Below, piece after piece: positions 6,574 through 14,127 of a stretch of 28,174 nt of DNA. The notes under the pieces were generated by a model. It did not search any database, was not told where the DNA came from, and worked only from the letters and a program-made list of their open reading frames with translations. The stretch comes from G963674685 sp964591275. Its GTDB lineage: Bacteria; Lernaellota; Lernaellaia; JACKCT01. The position numbers and the translations under genes are program-made. Each line of letters opens with the position of its first letter. Within the stretch, counting starts at the first letter, position 1. The stretch covers positions 1 to 28,174 of the forward strand of contig CAZQAE010000066.1 in the NCBI GenBank assembly GCA_964591275.1. The letters run 5' to 3'.

Positions 6574-7911
6574 TTAAGCCATTGTCAGGGCTTCGCCGAT
6601 GAGTTCTGCAACATACTCCGTTTTATCGCTTTCGGCGCCGTACAGGAGGTTCGCGATGGGTTCCGGCTTGAGAGGCTGCACGGGGCATTTCCCTAAAATT
6701 CTCTTGACGATCGACAAGTCGGCGCGGCGGAAAAGAGCGGCTTTCGATTGAACGCGCTCGTTGAGGACGATTTTGCGAAAGGGGTATTCCTGGAAGTAAT
6801 AGACGTTGGCCTTATAGCCCATGTCCCAGATATTCTGCGCGTCCTCGTCGGTCATGGAGCTTCCGCCTTCAGTGCATTTGTCTATCAACATTTCCTTGAC
6901 CGCGCTCTGGTCTTCGATAGGGCCGCTGTCCTGAAGGATATCGTAGAGCGTATCCAGGGCTTTGACCCGATCCGCCGGCGGGATCATCCGGTAATGAATC
7001 TGGCGCAGGGTATTGCGATAGATCGACTCCAGGTCCTCGGTTGGTAAAGGATCCGCGTTGATATAAGTCACATCCGACTTCGTTTCCGCGGGTTTGACAA
7101 AAATCCCTTCTTCGCTTCTTTCAATCTGCACGACATCGCCGCAGGCTTCGACAAACTTGGTGAAATTGTCGTGCCCGTAATCACCTTCATCGAAGGAAGG
7201 ATCCATGCGTATTATCACGGGGCGGATATTATAGAGCGATACGTGGCCTTCTTCGTTGCTCCTGGACAGGCGTTTGACCGCGCTCAAAAGCATGTCCTTG
7301 GCGTCGTCGATATTCACCTTGTTGCGAACCATGGCGGGTCTCACTCCCTCTTCGCCATTCTCATTCTCGTCGCCCTCGGCGCTTGGAAGAAGGCTCTGGT
7401 AGTATCTGAACACGTTGCAGGATTTGATCCAATAGATGTTCGAGGAATCCCGAGCTCCAATGCCGATCACGAAGTTGCCGTGCTTGCGTATCTGCTGGGC
7501 GAGGTTGGTGAAATCCGAATCCCCTCCGACGACTACCTGCACGTCAACATCGGGATAATGGAAGATGTCCTCAATGGCATCAATGGCTATTCTGATGTCC
7601 GCGCCGTTTTTTGCGTGCTGGCCGCGGTGGAAAAGCTGAATGAGATCGACTGAGTGTTCCAAAAGAATGAAACGATAGTGCTTGTATAAGGTCCAGTTTC
7701 CATAAGCCCGATTGATAACAACGTTGCCAAGAGAGTTGAGGTACTCCATGACGAGCTTGACGTTCACCATCTCTTCATAGGAGCGCAAAGGCCGCCCCGG
7801 TCCCGTGTATCCCGGAGGTTGAATTCCATTGTGAATATTTTCAAAATCCCAATATACGGCTATTTTTTTCACGTTTTGTTCAAAAAATCCTTCGCCTGAA
7901 AACTGCTGCAT
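6574..7911 (-). CDS. NYN domain ribonuclease-like protein with LOTUS/OST-HTH domain
   Basis: A 445-residue cytoplasmic protein. Residues 15-172 form a NYN (PIN-like, LabA/DUF88) domain with the acidic residues expected of a metal-dependent RNase: Asp22 in YWDFENI, Asp105 and Asp111 in GADIRIAIDA, Asp131 and Asp133 in VVVGGDSDF. Residues 200-276 resemble an OST-HTH/LOTUS RNA-binding winged helix (ending IERSEEGIFVKP). Residues 285-445 are a helical C-terminal region I cannot assign, perhaps further winged-helix units. The linker at 178-195 is Glu/Asn rich. The target RNA is unknown. The gene is divergent from the lipoprotein at 8232 across about 320 bases and precedes the carboxypeptidase on the same strand. 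Confidence 0.85.
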   Translation of the reverse strand: MQQFSGEGFFEQNVKKIAVYWDFENIHNGIQPPGYTGPGRPLRSYEEMVNVKLVMEYLNSLGNVVINRAYGNWTLYKHYRFILLEHSVDLIQLFHRGQHAKNGADIRIAIDAIEDIFHYPDVDVQVVVGGDSDFTNLAQQIRKHGNFVIGIGARDSSNIYWIKSCNVFRYYQSLLPSAEGDENENGEEGVRPAMVRNKVNIDDAKDMLLSAVKRLSRSNEEGHVSLYNIRPVIIRMDPSFDEGDYGHDNFTKFVEACGDVVQIERSEEGIFVKPAETKSDVTYINADPLPTEDLESIYRNTLRQIHYRMIPPADRVKALDTLYDILQDSGPIEDQSAVKEMLIDKCTEGGSSMTDEDAQNIWDMGYKANVYYFQEYPFRKIVLNERVQSKAALFRRADLSIVKRILGKCPVQPLKPEPIANLLYGAESDKTEYVAELIGEALTMA

Positions 7912-8134
7912 AATACTACCCCTAAAAGAATCAAATTTATTATCTTAGCCCCGCCGCAATGCCAAAAGCAGACCATTTAATAATTGTATCAATGATCAAC
8001 CAATCTGATAAAGGGTTGGAGCAAGCCAACGCCTCACTATGTCATAGATTTTCCCAAGGTTCAAAATAATTCTTGAATAATTCGCTGTTTTGGTTTGTAT
8101 CGTCGCCCTTTTCGCCCTTTTTATGTTTCCAGGC
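7912..8134. other. AT-rich part of the divergent intergenic region
   Basis: No convincing gene. The stretch separates the leftward NYN gene from the rightward lipoprotein gene and should hold the NYN promoter. On the minus strand several AT-rich hexamers near 7975-8000 (for example TACAAT) could be a -10, but I see no matching -35. Confidence 0.4.
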
Positions 8135-8164
8135 TTGACAGGGGCGGGGAAATGCAGAGAAAAT
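8135..8164 (+). promoter_or_regulatory. probable promoter of the Asp-linker lipoprotein
   Basis: A perfect TTGACA at 8135-8140 is followed after 18 bases by GAAAAT (8159-8164), four of six matches to TATAAT. The start of transcription would be near 8171, about 60 bases before the ATG at 8232. Confidence 0.45.
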
Positions 8165-8171
8165 CTCCGCT

Positions 8172-8187
8172 TGCGTTTTCAAACGCA
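8172..8187. promoter_or_regulatory. 16-base inverted repeat at the transcription start, candidate operator
   Basis: TGCGTTT-TC-AAACGCA is a perfect two-fold symmetric sequence with seven-base arms. It begins about eight bases after the proposed -10, where a repressor would block initiation or early elongation. No U-run follows, so it is not a terminator. Confidence 0.4.
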
Positions 8188-8231
8188 TATGTTTGGCTGC
8201 CTGTAAGTTCCGCTTCACGAAGGAGAAAACC

Positions 8232-9497
8232 ATGTCGCGTTCCGGACTTGGAATAACAATTGTACTGCTGGCGATTCTGATGTCGACTTTTTTCTCGAAC
8301 GGGTGCACTTCCGGAGATGACGACGACGATAACGATAGCGGCGCTTCAGGAGGATTCTTCTGTGAGAACATCGCCGCCTGCGGATTCGGCTCAGGCTTGA
8401 ATATAGGAAGCCTCGATCAGTGCGATAGCTACTTCGCATCGCTCCCGTCCATGGCCGTCGATTGCGCTCAGGCATCGTCGAACTGCGACCAACTGGCGGC
8501 GTGTCTTAATCTCGACGTGGGAGACGATGATGACGTCGATGACGACGTCGATGATGACGTTGATGATGACGCCGATGATGACGCTGATGATGACGTTGAT
8601 GACGATGATGACGATGATGATGATGATGTTGCTCCCGAGTTGAAATCAAACGATTCGTCTTTCGAGCTATCCGCCGCCGATCCCGAACTGGAACTTTGGA
8701 TGGAGTGGAACGGAAGTAATTTTGATCCCGTGTGGGAACTGGCTGCCTATTGGGTTGGCTGGACTGACCGGGATGACGACCTGGGAGGTGGCAATCAATT
8801 CGTCAGCCTGGATGGCGCCGACCCCATCGTTCGCGCTTTGAGTTCCGGAATCGCTCGCTCGGGTTCCTGGGATGACCGCGATATCGGTCTCGAATTGAGT
8901 GGTGACTTTGCGGCGCCCGGACATCATACACTCCAAATTTGGATTGAGGACCAGGAGGGTAGAGAAAGCAACAAAATCACCAAGGGCTATGATGTGGGCG
9001 GCACCAATTTCAGCATTGGCCAACCTTTTACGGACTTCACGCTGCGCGGATTTAAAAAAGACGTGGGATATAGCGACTACACGCTGTCCGACAGCCTGGG
9101 CAAAGTGATTGTCGTCGACAGTTTCGCCGGGTGGTGCCCGCCATGCGACGATGAAGCGCCCGAATTGGATACCCTTAAAGAAACCTACGGCGACGCAGGC
9201 CTGGAAATTTTCTCCCTCATGCAAGAAGATGCGTGGGGAAGCGCTCCGACCGATGAGGCTTTGGTCAATTGGACCCTGTATCATTACGGGAATGTCGGGG
9301 ATGGCGACAGAGCGGAGCAATTGACGGGCATCGTCCTCAACGACGCCGGCGCCGCGGTGGCCGGACCTTTCTACCCGGCCAATTACGTACCCTCAAACTT
9401 CATTCTCGACCAGGACCATATTCTGAGGATGAAGATTAGTGGATGGTATTCTCCGTGGGCCGTGAGCGCCATTGATTATCTGCTTGGGCTGAATTAA
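8232..9497 (+). CDS. Asp-linker lipoprotein with thioredoxin/TlpA-like domain
   Basis: A 421-residue exported protein. The N-terminus is a signal peptide ending in SNGC (Cys25), a plausible but imperfect lipobox. Then come a Cys-rich segment (44-91, seven Cys), a poly-Asp linker (98-132), a beta-rich region (about 145-255) and a thioredoxin-fold domain (about 262-421) with redox motif WCPPC (Cys302, Cys305). It probably acts as a membrane-tethered thiol oxidoreductase outside the cytoplasm, perhaps on the Cys-rich proteins nearby. The ATG at 8232 has AAGGAG seven bases upstream; an earlier in-frame start at 8193 lacks one and would bury the signal peptide. The next gene, 283 bases on, shares the Cys-rich-plus-poly-Asp design. 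Confidence 0.88.
   Translation: MSRSGLGITIVLLAILMSTFFSNGCTSGDDDDDNDSGASGGFFCENIAACGFGSGLNIGSLDQCDSYFASLPSMAVDCAQASSNCDQLAACLNLDVGDDDDVDDDVDDDVDDDADDDADDDVDDDDDDDDDDVAPELKSNDSSFELSAADPELELWMEWNGSNFDPVWELAAYWVGWTDRDDDLGGGNQFVSLDGADPIVRALSSGIARSGSWDDRDIGLELSGDFAAPGHHTLQIWIEDQEGRESNKITKGYDVGGTNFSIGQPFTDFTLRGFKKDVGYSDYTLSDSLGKVIVVDSFAGWCPPCDDEAPELDTLKETYGDAGLEIFSLMQEDAWGSAPTDEALVNWTLYHYGNVGDGDRAEQLTGIVLNDAGAAVAGPFYPANYVPSNFILDQDHILRMKISGWYSPWAVSAIDYLLGLN
8524..8628 (+). repeat. Asp-codon tandem repeat, 12-base units
   Basis: An array of GAT/GAC triplets with a Val or Ala codon every fourth position (DDDV, DDDA units), seven or so copies, ending in a pure ten-Asp run. It encodes the linker of the lipoprotein. 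Such arrays are prone to slippage, so copy number may differ between strains. Confidence 0.85.
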
Positions 9498-9607
9498 TAG
9501 CTTGGCCTAAAGGTTCAGTGTCTGGGGTCTGCCGGGAAATCTTATTTGAACCAGCGGAAGCTTTGAACCGTGAAATTTCAATAGGGCTCGAGTTTTTATC
9601 CCGGTGT

Positions 9608-9624
9608 GGGATTGCCTGAATCCC
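9608..9624 (+). terminator. weak hairpin after the lipoprotein gene
   Basis: GGGATT-GCCTG-AATCCC forms a six-base-pair stem about 110 bases after the stop codon. No U-run follows directly (an A-rich stretch comes 15 bases later), so termination is uncertain. Confidence 0.25.
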
Positions 9625-9649
9625 AGGCCCCATGTCCAATAAAAAAATA

Positions 9650-9678
9650 TTGTTGCAATCGTGCCAATCTGTTATTAT
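9650..9678 (+). promoter_or_regulatory. probable promoter of the Cys-rich Asp-repeat protein
   Basis: TTGTTG (9650-9655), a 17-base spacer and TATTAT (9673-9678, five of six matches). Transcription would begin near 9685, giving a leader of roughly 95 bases that contains the hairpins described at 9711-9779. Confidence 0.45.
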
Positions 9679-9710
9679 CGGGTCGTTGACGTGTTGTATT
9701 TTCTGGTCAG

Positions 9711-9779
9711 GGGCTTAAGCAAAGCAAGGGTGCGTGTCCGAGATTACTCGGACGCAAAAGCCTGTCGGAGGTAAGCTCC
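9711..9779 (+). promoter_or_regulatory. structured 5' leader, possible riboswitch-like element
   Basis: The leader contains GGCTT (9712-9716 region) able to pair with AAGCC (9758-9762), enclosing a strong hairpin GTCCGAG-ATTA-CTCGGAC (9736-9753) that is extended by TGC/GCA. After it, GGAG (9767-9770) can pair with CTCC (9776-9779), which would hide the ribosome binding site GGAGG of the gene at 9781. The segment GGACGCAAAAGCC just after the hairpin closely resembles the conserved 3' side of the first stem in c-di-GMP-I (GEMM) riboswitches. The rest of that consensus (GGCAAACC before the hairpin, the second long stem and its closing GGGTTGCC) is not found, so no class is assigned. Confidence 0.35.
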
Positions 9780-9780
9780 T

Positions 9781-10359
9781 ATGATAGCTCGTTATAAAAT
9801 TCCTCAAATCATTGTGGCCATTTCTATTTCACTTTCAATCCTCCCCGCGCTTGCATTCGCCAATCCCGTCCCGGAGGCCGACTGTTCTGCCCTATGCGAT
9901 CTGGCGACGAATGTGTGCGGAACATCATGTGTTCCGGAAGATTATGATGATTGCGTCGAGTACTGTGAGGAAAATCTGGACCAAAACAAAATCGATTGTT
10001 CCTTTGGAAATCAATGCGCGGATTTCGACAATTGTCTATGCGGTGATGATGATGATGATGACAGCGACGACGACAATGTGACCACTGATGACGATGGCGA
10101 CGACGACAGCGACGACGACAATGTGACCACTGATGACGATGGCGACGATGACAGCGACGGCGGCGATGACGACATGAGCACTGACGACGATACGCAAAGC
10201 GACGCCGATAACACCACCAGCAGCGACGATGATGACGATGACGGATTATTTTGCAGCGTTTCCAGCGGCGAAAGAAACGCGGCGCTGACGCTTTTCATGC
10301 TCATGGTGGGAATGGCCGCATTTTTTATCAGCTTGCGCCCGAAGCGCTCTCGGCTATAA
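9781..10359 (+). CDS. Cys-rich surface protein with Asp repeats and Cys-TM-Arg C-terminal anchor
   Basis: A 192-residue exported protein of unknown function. A signal peptide (1-27, LPALAFA) is followed by a small domain with ten Cys (35-87, mostly CxxxC pairs), which probably forms disulfides. Next is an Asp/Ser/Thr linker (89-155) containing two full copies and part of a third of a 15-residue repeat beginning DSDDDNVTTDDD. The C-terminus has Cys158, a hydrophobic helix (about 168-185) and a basic end RPKRSRL, the three-part pattern of MYXO-CTERM/GlyGly-CTERM-like sorting signals, implying processing and anchoring at the cell surface. GGAGG lies nine bases before the ATG. It may be a substrate of the neighbouring thioredoxin-like lipoprotein; that is inference. 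Confidence 0.85.
   Translation: MIARYKIPQIIVAISISLSILPALAFANPVPEADCSALCDLATNVCGTSCVPEDYDDCVEYCEENLDQNKIDCSFGNQCADFDNCLCGDDDDDDSDDDNVTTDDDGDDDSDDDNVTTDDDGDDDSDGGDDDMSTDDDTQSDADNTTSSDDDDDDGLFCSVSSGERNAALTLFMLMVGMAAFFISLRPKRSRL
10060..10149 (+). repeat. two 45-base in-frame repeats, with a partial third
   Basis: Copies at 10060-10104 and 10105-10149 are identical except for a synonymous change near the end; a diverged partial copy follows from 10150. Near identity at DNA level points to recent duplication by slippage or unequal recombination. Confidence 0.9.
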
Positions 10360-10454
10360 CGACGAAAATTTAACCCCTTATTCCCTATACCGCACCCTTG
10401 CCTGCGCGCGTGGACCGTGCCATACAACAAATCGAATAGTCCCGGCCATTGACC

Positions 10455-11714
10455 ATGAGTTGGAATATGCTTTTCGCCCGCCGGATGCGCTCCCTTTTTG
10501 AGAGCATAATGATGTCGCTGGATTCGATCCGCAGCAACAAACTGCGTTCGATTCTGACCTGCCTGGGCATCATCATCGGCGTTGCCACGGTGATCGGCAT
10601 GATGAGCATCGTCGAGGGCATCGACGGCATTGTGGGCAAGGAACTCAACCGCATTGGCGCCTCTTCGTTCATGCTCCAAAAATACCCCGAGCTCAGCATC
10701 AGCATGGATTGGCGAAAATACCATAAACGAAAAGATCTGACGCTGGAGGATGTCGATGCGATTCAGCGGGGTTGCCCCTCGGTCGATCTCGTGTCGCCGA
10801 CGGTGAGTTTCGGCGGCAAAACCATCAGTGGGGGCGGCGAAAAAACTGATCCCAACGTCGGGCTTGTGGGCACGACAAGCGTTTATCCGTCCATCCACGG
10901 CGTGGACTTTAGCGAAGGCCGTTGTTTTATTCCGCTGGAAGACACAAAGCCCAGAAACGTCGCCATCCTTGGTCAGGACGTTGTGGATCGACTGTTTCAT
11001 TACGGTTCGCCCCTCGGTCGTTACATCCGAGTTGACAATATGCGCCTTCGAGTGATCGGCGTTCTCGAAAAACGCGGTACGGTTTTCGGAGAAAGCCAGG
11101 ATAACATGGTGGTCATTCCCATGACGGTTATGGCGAAACATTTCAACCTGCGCCGCAGGATTGAGATCAACATCAAGGCCCGGGCCGATGCCCCCATCGG
11201 GCGGGCTATCGACGAAGTTCGAGCGCTGATGCGTGTGCGGCACAAACTCAAAGCCAACGAAGAAGACGATTTCGAAATCGAAACCCGCGATTCCATTACG
11301 AAGGCCTGGACAAATCTCACTGGGTCGATCTTCGCCGCCGCCATCGGCATTGCCGGCATCTCGCTTCTGGTGGGAGGCATCGGGATCATGAACATTATGC
11401 TGGTGTCCGTGCGGGAGCGTACGCGGGAGATCGGTATCCGCAAGGCCCTCGGCGCGCGACGAAAGGATATTTCACGGCAGTTTCTGATCGAAGCCGGATC
11501 GCTGTCGCTTTTGGGAGGCCTCCTGGGCGTCGCGTTTGGCGTTGGCGGCCTCAAACTCACGATGCATTATACCGACAAGGTGCCCATCATCATCACCACA
11601 TATTCCATCGTTCTCGCGTTGACTTTTTCCTTTTTTGTCGGCGTCTTTTTCGGCGTGTATCCTGCGCGAAAAGCCGCGAAGCTTGATCCCATTGATGCCC
11701 TGCGCTACGAGTGA
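10455..11714 (+). CDS. MacB/FtsX-type ABC transporter permease
   Basis: A 419-residue inner-membrane permease. One N-terminal membrane helix (about 32-52, SILTCLGIIIGVATVIG), a large periplasmic MacB_PCD-type domain, and three C-terminal helices, with the family signatures IGIRKALGARRKDI and the terminal PARKAAKLDPIDALRYE. Family members move lipoproteins, peptides or toxins in the periplasm by mechanotransmission, driven by a separate or fused ATPase. No ATPase or membrane-fusion partner is present in the window, so its partner must be elsewhere. The ATG at 10455 is preferred over the TTG two codons earlier; no clear ribosome binding site is seen. It is followed after 28 bases by the RND/MMPL exporter. 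Confidence 0.9.
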   Translation: MSWNMLFARRMRSLFESIMMSLDSIRSNKLRSILTCLGIIIGVATVIGMMSIVEGIDGIVGKELNRIGASSFMLQKYPELSISMDWRKYHKRKDLTLEDVDAIQRGCPSVDLVSPTVSFGGKTISGGGEKTDPNVGLVGTTSVYPSIHGVDFSEGRCFIPLEDTKPRNVAILGQDVVDRLFHYGSPLGRYIRVDNMRLRVIGVLEKRGTVFGESQDNMVVIPMTVMAKHFNLRRRIEINIKARADAPIGRAIDEVRALMRVRHKLKANEEDDFEIETRDSITKAWTNLTGSIFAAAIGIAGISLLVGGIGIMNIMLVSVRERTREIGIRKALGARRKDISRQFLIEAGSLSLLGGLLGVAFGVGGLKLTMHYTDKVPIIITTYSIVLALTFSFFVGVFFGVYPARKAAKLDPIDALRYE

Positions 11715-11742
11715 TAATTGACTTTTTCCGTGCGCGCCCATT

Positions 11743-14034
11743 ATGATCCTCGGCGCTATGGAATTACGCCCGATTATCCTCAACATTCTTCGATTGCGCG
11801 TGCTGATTCTGATCGCTGTTGCGACGCTAACAGCCGTGGCGTTCGTCTTTGCCCTGCGGGTGGGGTTCGACAGTTCCATCGACATCTGGTTTCTTGAAGA
11901 CGACCCGAATCTCATTGTCTATCGCGATTTTTTGGAGCGCTTTGGCGCTGACGAAATGGCTGTCGTGGGCATTTTTGCCGACGATGTTTTCACGCCAAAG
12001 ACCCTGGCGGTAATCGACCGCGTCACAAGGGCCGCGCAAAAGGTTCCCCACGCGCACCGGGTGCGTTCTATCTCGAATACCTCCGTTCCTGTCGGTTCGG
12101 AAGGGATGATAGATTTCGGCCCGCTTTTTCGGAAAATTCCTACGACACAGGCCGAAGCCCAGCTCATCCGCGCAAAGGCCATGGCATCACCCATACTTGC
12201 GGGCAATCTGTTCGCCAAAGACGGCAAAGCCGCCGCCGTGATTGTGGAACTTAGCCAGGATGGGCAGGATTTTCTCGGCAAGGTCGCCATGAGCGAAGCG
12301 CTGCACGCCATTGCTGCGCAGGAGGAAACACCCGGTATAAAAATCCATATGGCGGGAACGCCGATTTTCGACGACGCTTTTTACAGGTACAGCAAACGAG
12401 ACGCGATGATCTACGTGCCGGCCACGTTCCTGTGCGTGCTGATCATCATCTTCATCGTGTTTCGGCGTTTGTCGGCGGTAATGATCTGTATGGGGGTCGT
12501 CTTTATCGCCTCTGTGTGGACCTTCGCCATCATGGGCGCTATGGGCCTCATGATGAACGTTGTGTCTATCGCGTTACTGGCGCTGACGCTGGCGGTCGGC
12601 GTGGCCAACGTCGTGCATATCCTCGCCGACTATTATCAGGAAGCGCGAGAAAACTCCGATGCGGAATCGGCGATGGAAATCAGCCTTGAACGTTTGCTTA
12701 CGCCATGCTTTTTCACCAGCATGACAACGGCGATGGGGCTGTTGTCGCTGTCGATCAGTGATCTCAAGCCCGTGCGTGAATTTGGCTGGCTCGCCGCCCT
12801 ATCGGTTTCCTTTGCTTTTATTTTAAGCTTTACCTTCGTCCCCGCAGTGTTGCGCTACGCTAAACTCCCGTCAAAAAGATTCGTCGAGAAGCAAAAGCAC
12901 GGGCTGATGTCAAAAACCCTGAACCTTCTTTGCCGACCGAGCCGGCGTGGCAGCCTTATCGTTATAATCATCTCCGCAGCGCTCATCATTCCCGCAATTT
13001 ACGGGTTGATGATTATCAAGGTTGGCAGCAACCCGATGACGTACTTCAAAAAAGACGATCCGGTCAGCAAGGAAATGATCATCGTGGACGACGCCCTGGG
13101 CGGCAGCGTCAGTATGGAGTCCTTGATCTTTACACGGGCAGGCGGCTTAAAGGAGCCGGAAATCCTGCAACGCATCGACGACTTGGAACGTTACGCCGAG
13201 ACCTTTGAGGGCGCCACGCAGTCCTTGTCCATTGTGGACGTTCTCAAGGACATGAACCGGATTATGTTCGATGGCGATCCGGCCCAATACCTGGTTCCGG
13301 CGACGCGGCCAACGGCGGCCCAGTACTACCTGCTCATGGAAGGCGATGAGGATTTCGACGCCTACGTGCAGGAGGATTTTTCCGTCGGACGCATTTCCAC
13401 GCGTGTTCAGCTTTTGGAAGCGGAAAAACTGATGGCGAACGTGAAAGAGTTTTTCGACACGGTTGAGCGGGAATACAACGACGAAGACATCCAGGTCACT
13501 GTCACGGGTTTTATCAAGCTCATGTTCGACATGGAACGTTATTTGATATCGAGTCAGGTCAAAAGCTTCACTGCGGCCTTCGTTGTCATCAGCCTGATGA
13601 TGATCATCCTTTTGCGTTCGGTGAAGTTGGGATTGTTCGCCCTCATTCCAAATCTGCTCCCGATTTTCACCGGCATGGCCTTCATGGGATTTTTGAACAT
13701 CAACCTCGATCCGGGAACCGTGATGATCGGCTCCATCGCCCTGGGACTGGTAGTGGACGACACGGTGCATTTTCTCGTGCGCTTCAAGCGCTTTTCACAC
13801 GACGGCGCCGACATCGAGACAGGAATCCGAAAGACCATCGACGAAGCCGGACGGCCCATTATCGTCACGAGCATCTGCTTGGCGGCTGGCTTCGCGGTCC
13901 TGACATTCGGCAGTTTTACCCCCAACATCAACTTCGGCGTGATCTCGGCCATCGTTATTCTGCTGGCCCTGGCGTGTGACCTGGTGGTTCTGCCCGCAGC
14001 CCTTATTCTCGTGAGGCCGAAGGTCGGGAAGTGA
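11743..14034 (+). CDS. RND/MMPL superfamily exporter
   Basis: A 763-residue polytopic membrane protein made of two repeats, each with one helix, a periplasmic domain and a five-helix bundle. The second TM4-like helix carries GLVVDDTVHF and the first LAVGVANVVHILADYY, the positions that relay protons in RND proteins. This size and architecture match the predicted lipid/hopanoid-type exporters (HpnN-like, MMPL) rather than the 1000-residue AcrB pumps. The substrate is unknown. Starts are possible at 11743 or 11758 (MELRPII); neither has a clear ribosome binding site. It is 28 bases after the permease and probably co-transcribed, and is convergent with the VOC gene. Confidence 0.9.
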   Translation: MILGAMELRPIILNILRLRVLILIAVATLTAVAFVFALRVGFDSSIDIWFLEDDPNLIVYRDFLERFGADEMAVVGIFADDVFTPKTLAVIDRVTRAAQKVPHAHRVRSISNTSVPVGSEGMIDFGPLFRKIPTTQAEAQLIRAKAMASPILAGNLFAKDGKAAAVIVELSQDGQDFLGKVAMSEALHAIAAQEETPGIKIHMAGTPIFDDAFYRYSKRDAMIYVPATFLCVLIIIFIVFRRLSAVMICMGVVFIASVWTFAIMGAMGLMMNVVSIALLALTLAVGVANVVHILADYYQEARENSDAESAMEISLERLLTPCFFTSMTTAMGLLSLSISDLKPVREFGWLAALSVSFAFILSFTFVPAVLRYAKLPSKRFVEKQKHGLMSKTLNLLCRPSRRGSLIVIIISAALIIPAIYGLMIIKVGSNPMTYFKKDDPVSKEMIIVDDALGGSVSMESLIFTRAGGLKEPEILQRIDDLERYAETFEGATQSLSIVDVLKDMNRIMFDGDPAQYLVPATRPTAAQYYLLMEGDEDFDAYVQEDFSVGRISTRVQLLEAEKLMANVKEFFDTVEREYNDEDIQVTVTGFIKLMFDMERYLISSQVKSFTAAFVVISLMMIILLRSVKLGLFALIPNLLPIFTGMAFMGFLNINLDPGTVMIGSIALGLVVDDTVHFLVRFKRFSHDGADIETGIRKTIDEAGRPIIVTSICLAAGFAVLTFGSFTPNINFGVISAIVILLALACDLVVLPAALILVRPKVGK

Positions 14035-14043
14035 GTGTAGAGA

Positions 14044-14077
14044 CCAGTGATGAGTGGTCAGTGGCAAGTGATCAGTA
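14044..14077. repeat. short low-complexity AGTG/GGTCAGT repeat
   Basis: The stretch after the exporter stop consists of overlapping variants of AGTGATGAGTGGTCAGT and GGCAAGTGATCAGT. It is intergenic simple sequence, with no coding frame. Confidence 0.4.
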
Positions 14078-14127
14078 AGGGAATGGCCTTCAGGCCCGAA
14101 ATGCAAGCACGCGCTAAATGGGGGCGA

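Noticed and set aside
9711..9780. Full c-di-GMP-I riboswitch call
   Set aside because: Only the GGACGCAAAAGCC portion matches; the GGCAAACC box, GNRA loop and second stem are missing.
8524..10149. Tandem arrays resembling a CRISPR or satellite
   Set aside because: They are in-frame GAT/GAC codon arrays encoding Asp linkers with no spacers.
10011..11243. A 410-residue minus-strand frame over the Cys-rich protein and permease
   Set aside because: Its Ser-run tail is the complement of the Asp repeat and the rest opposes the clear MacB-type permease; no domain is seen.
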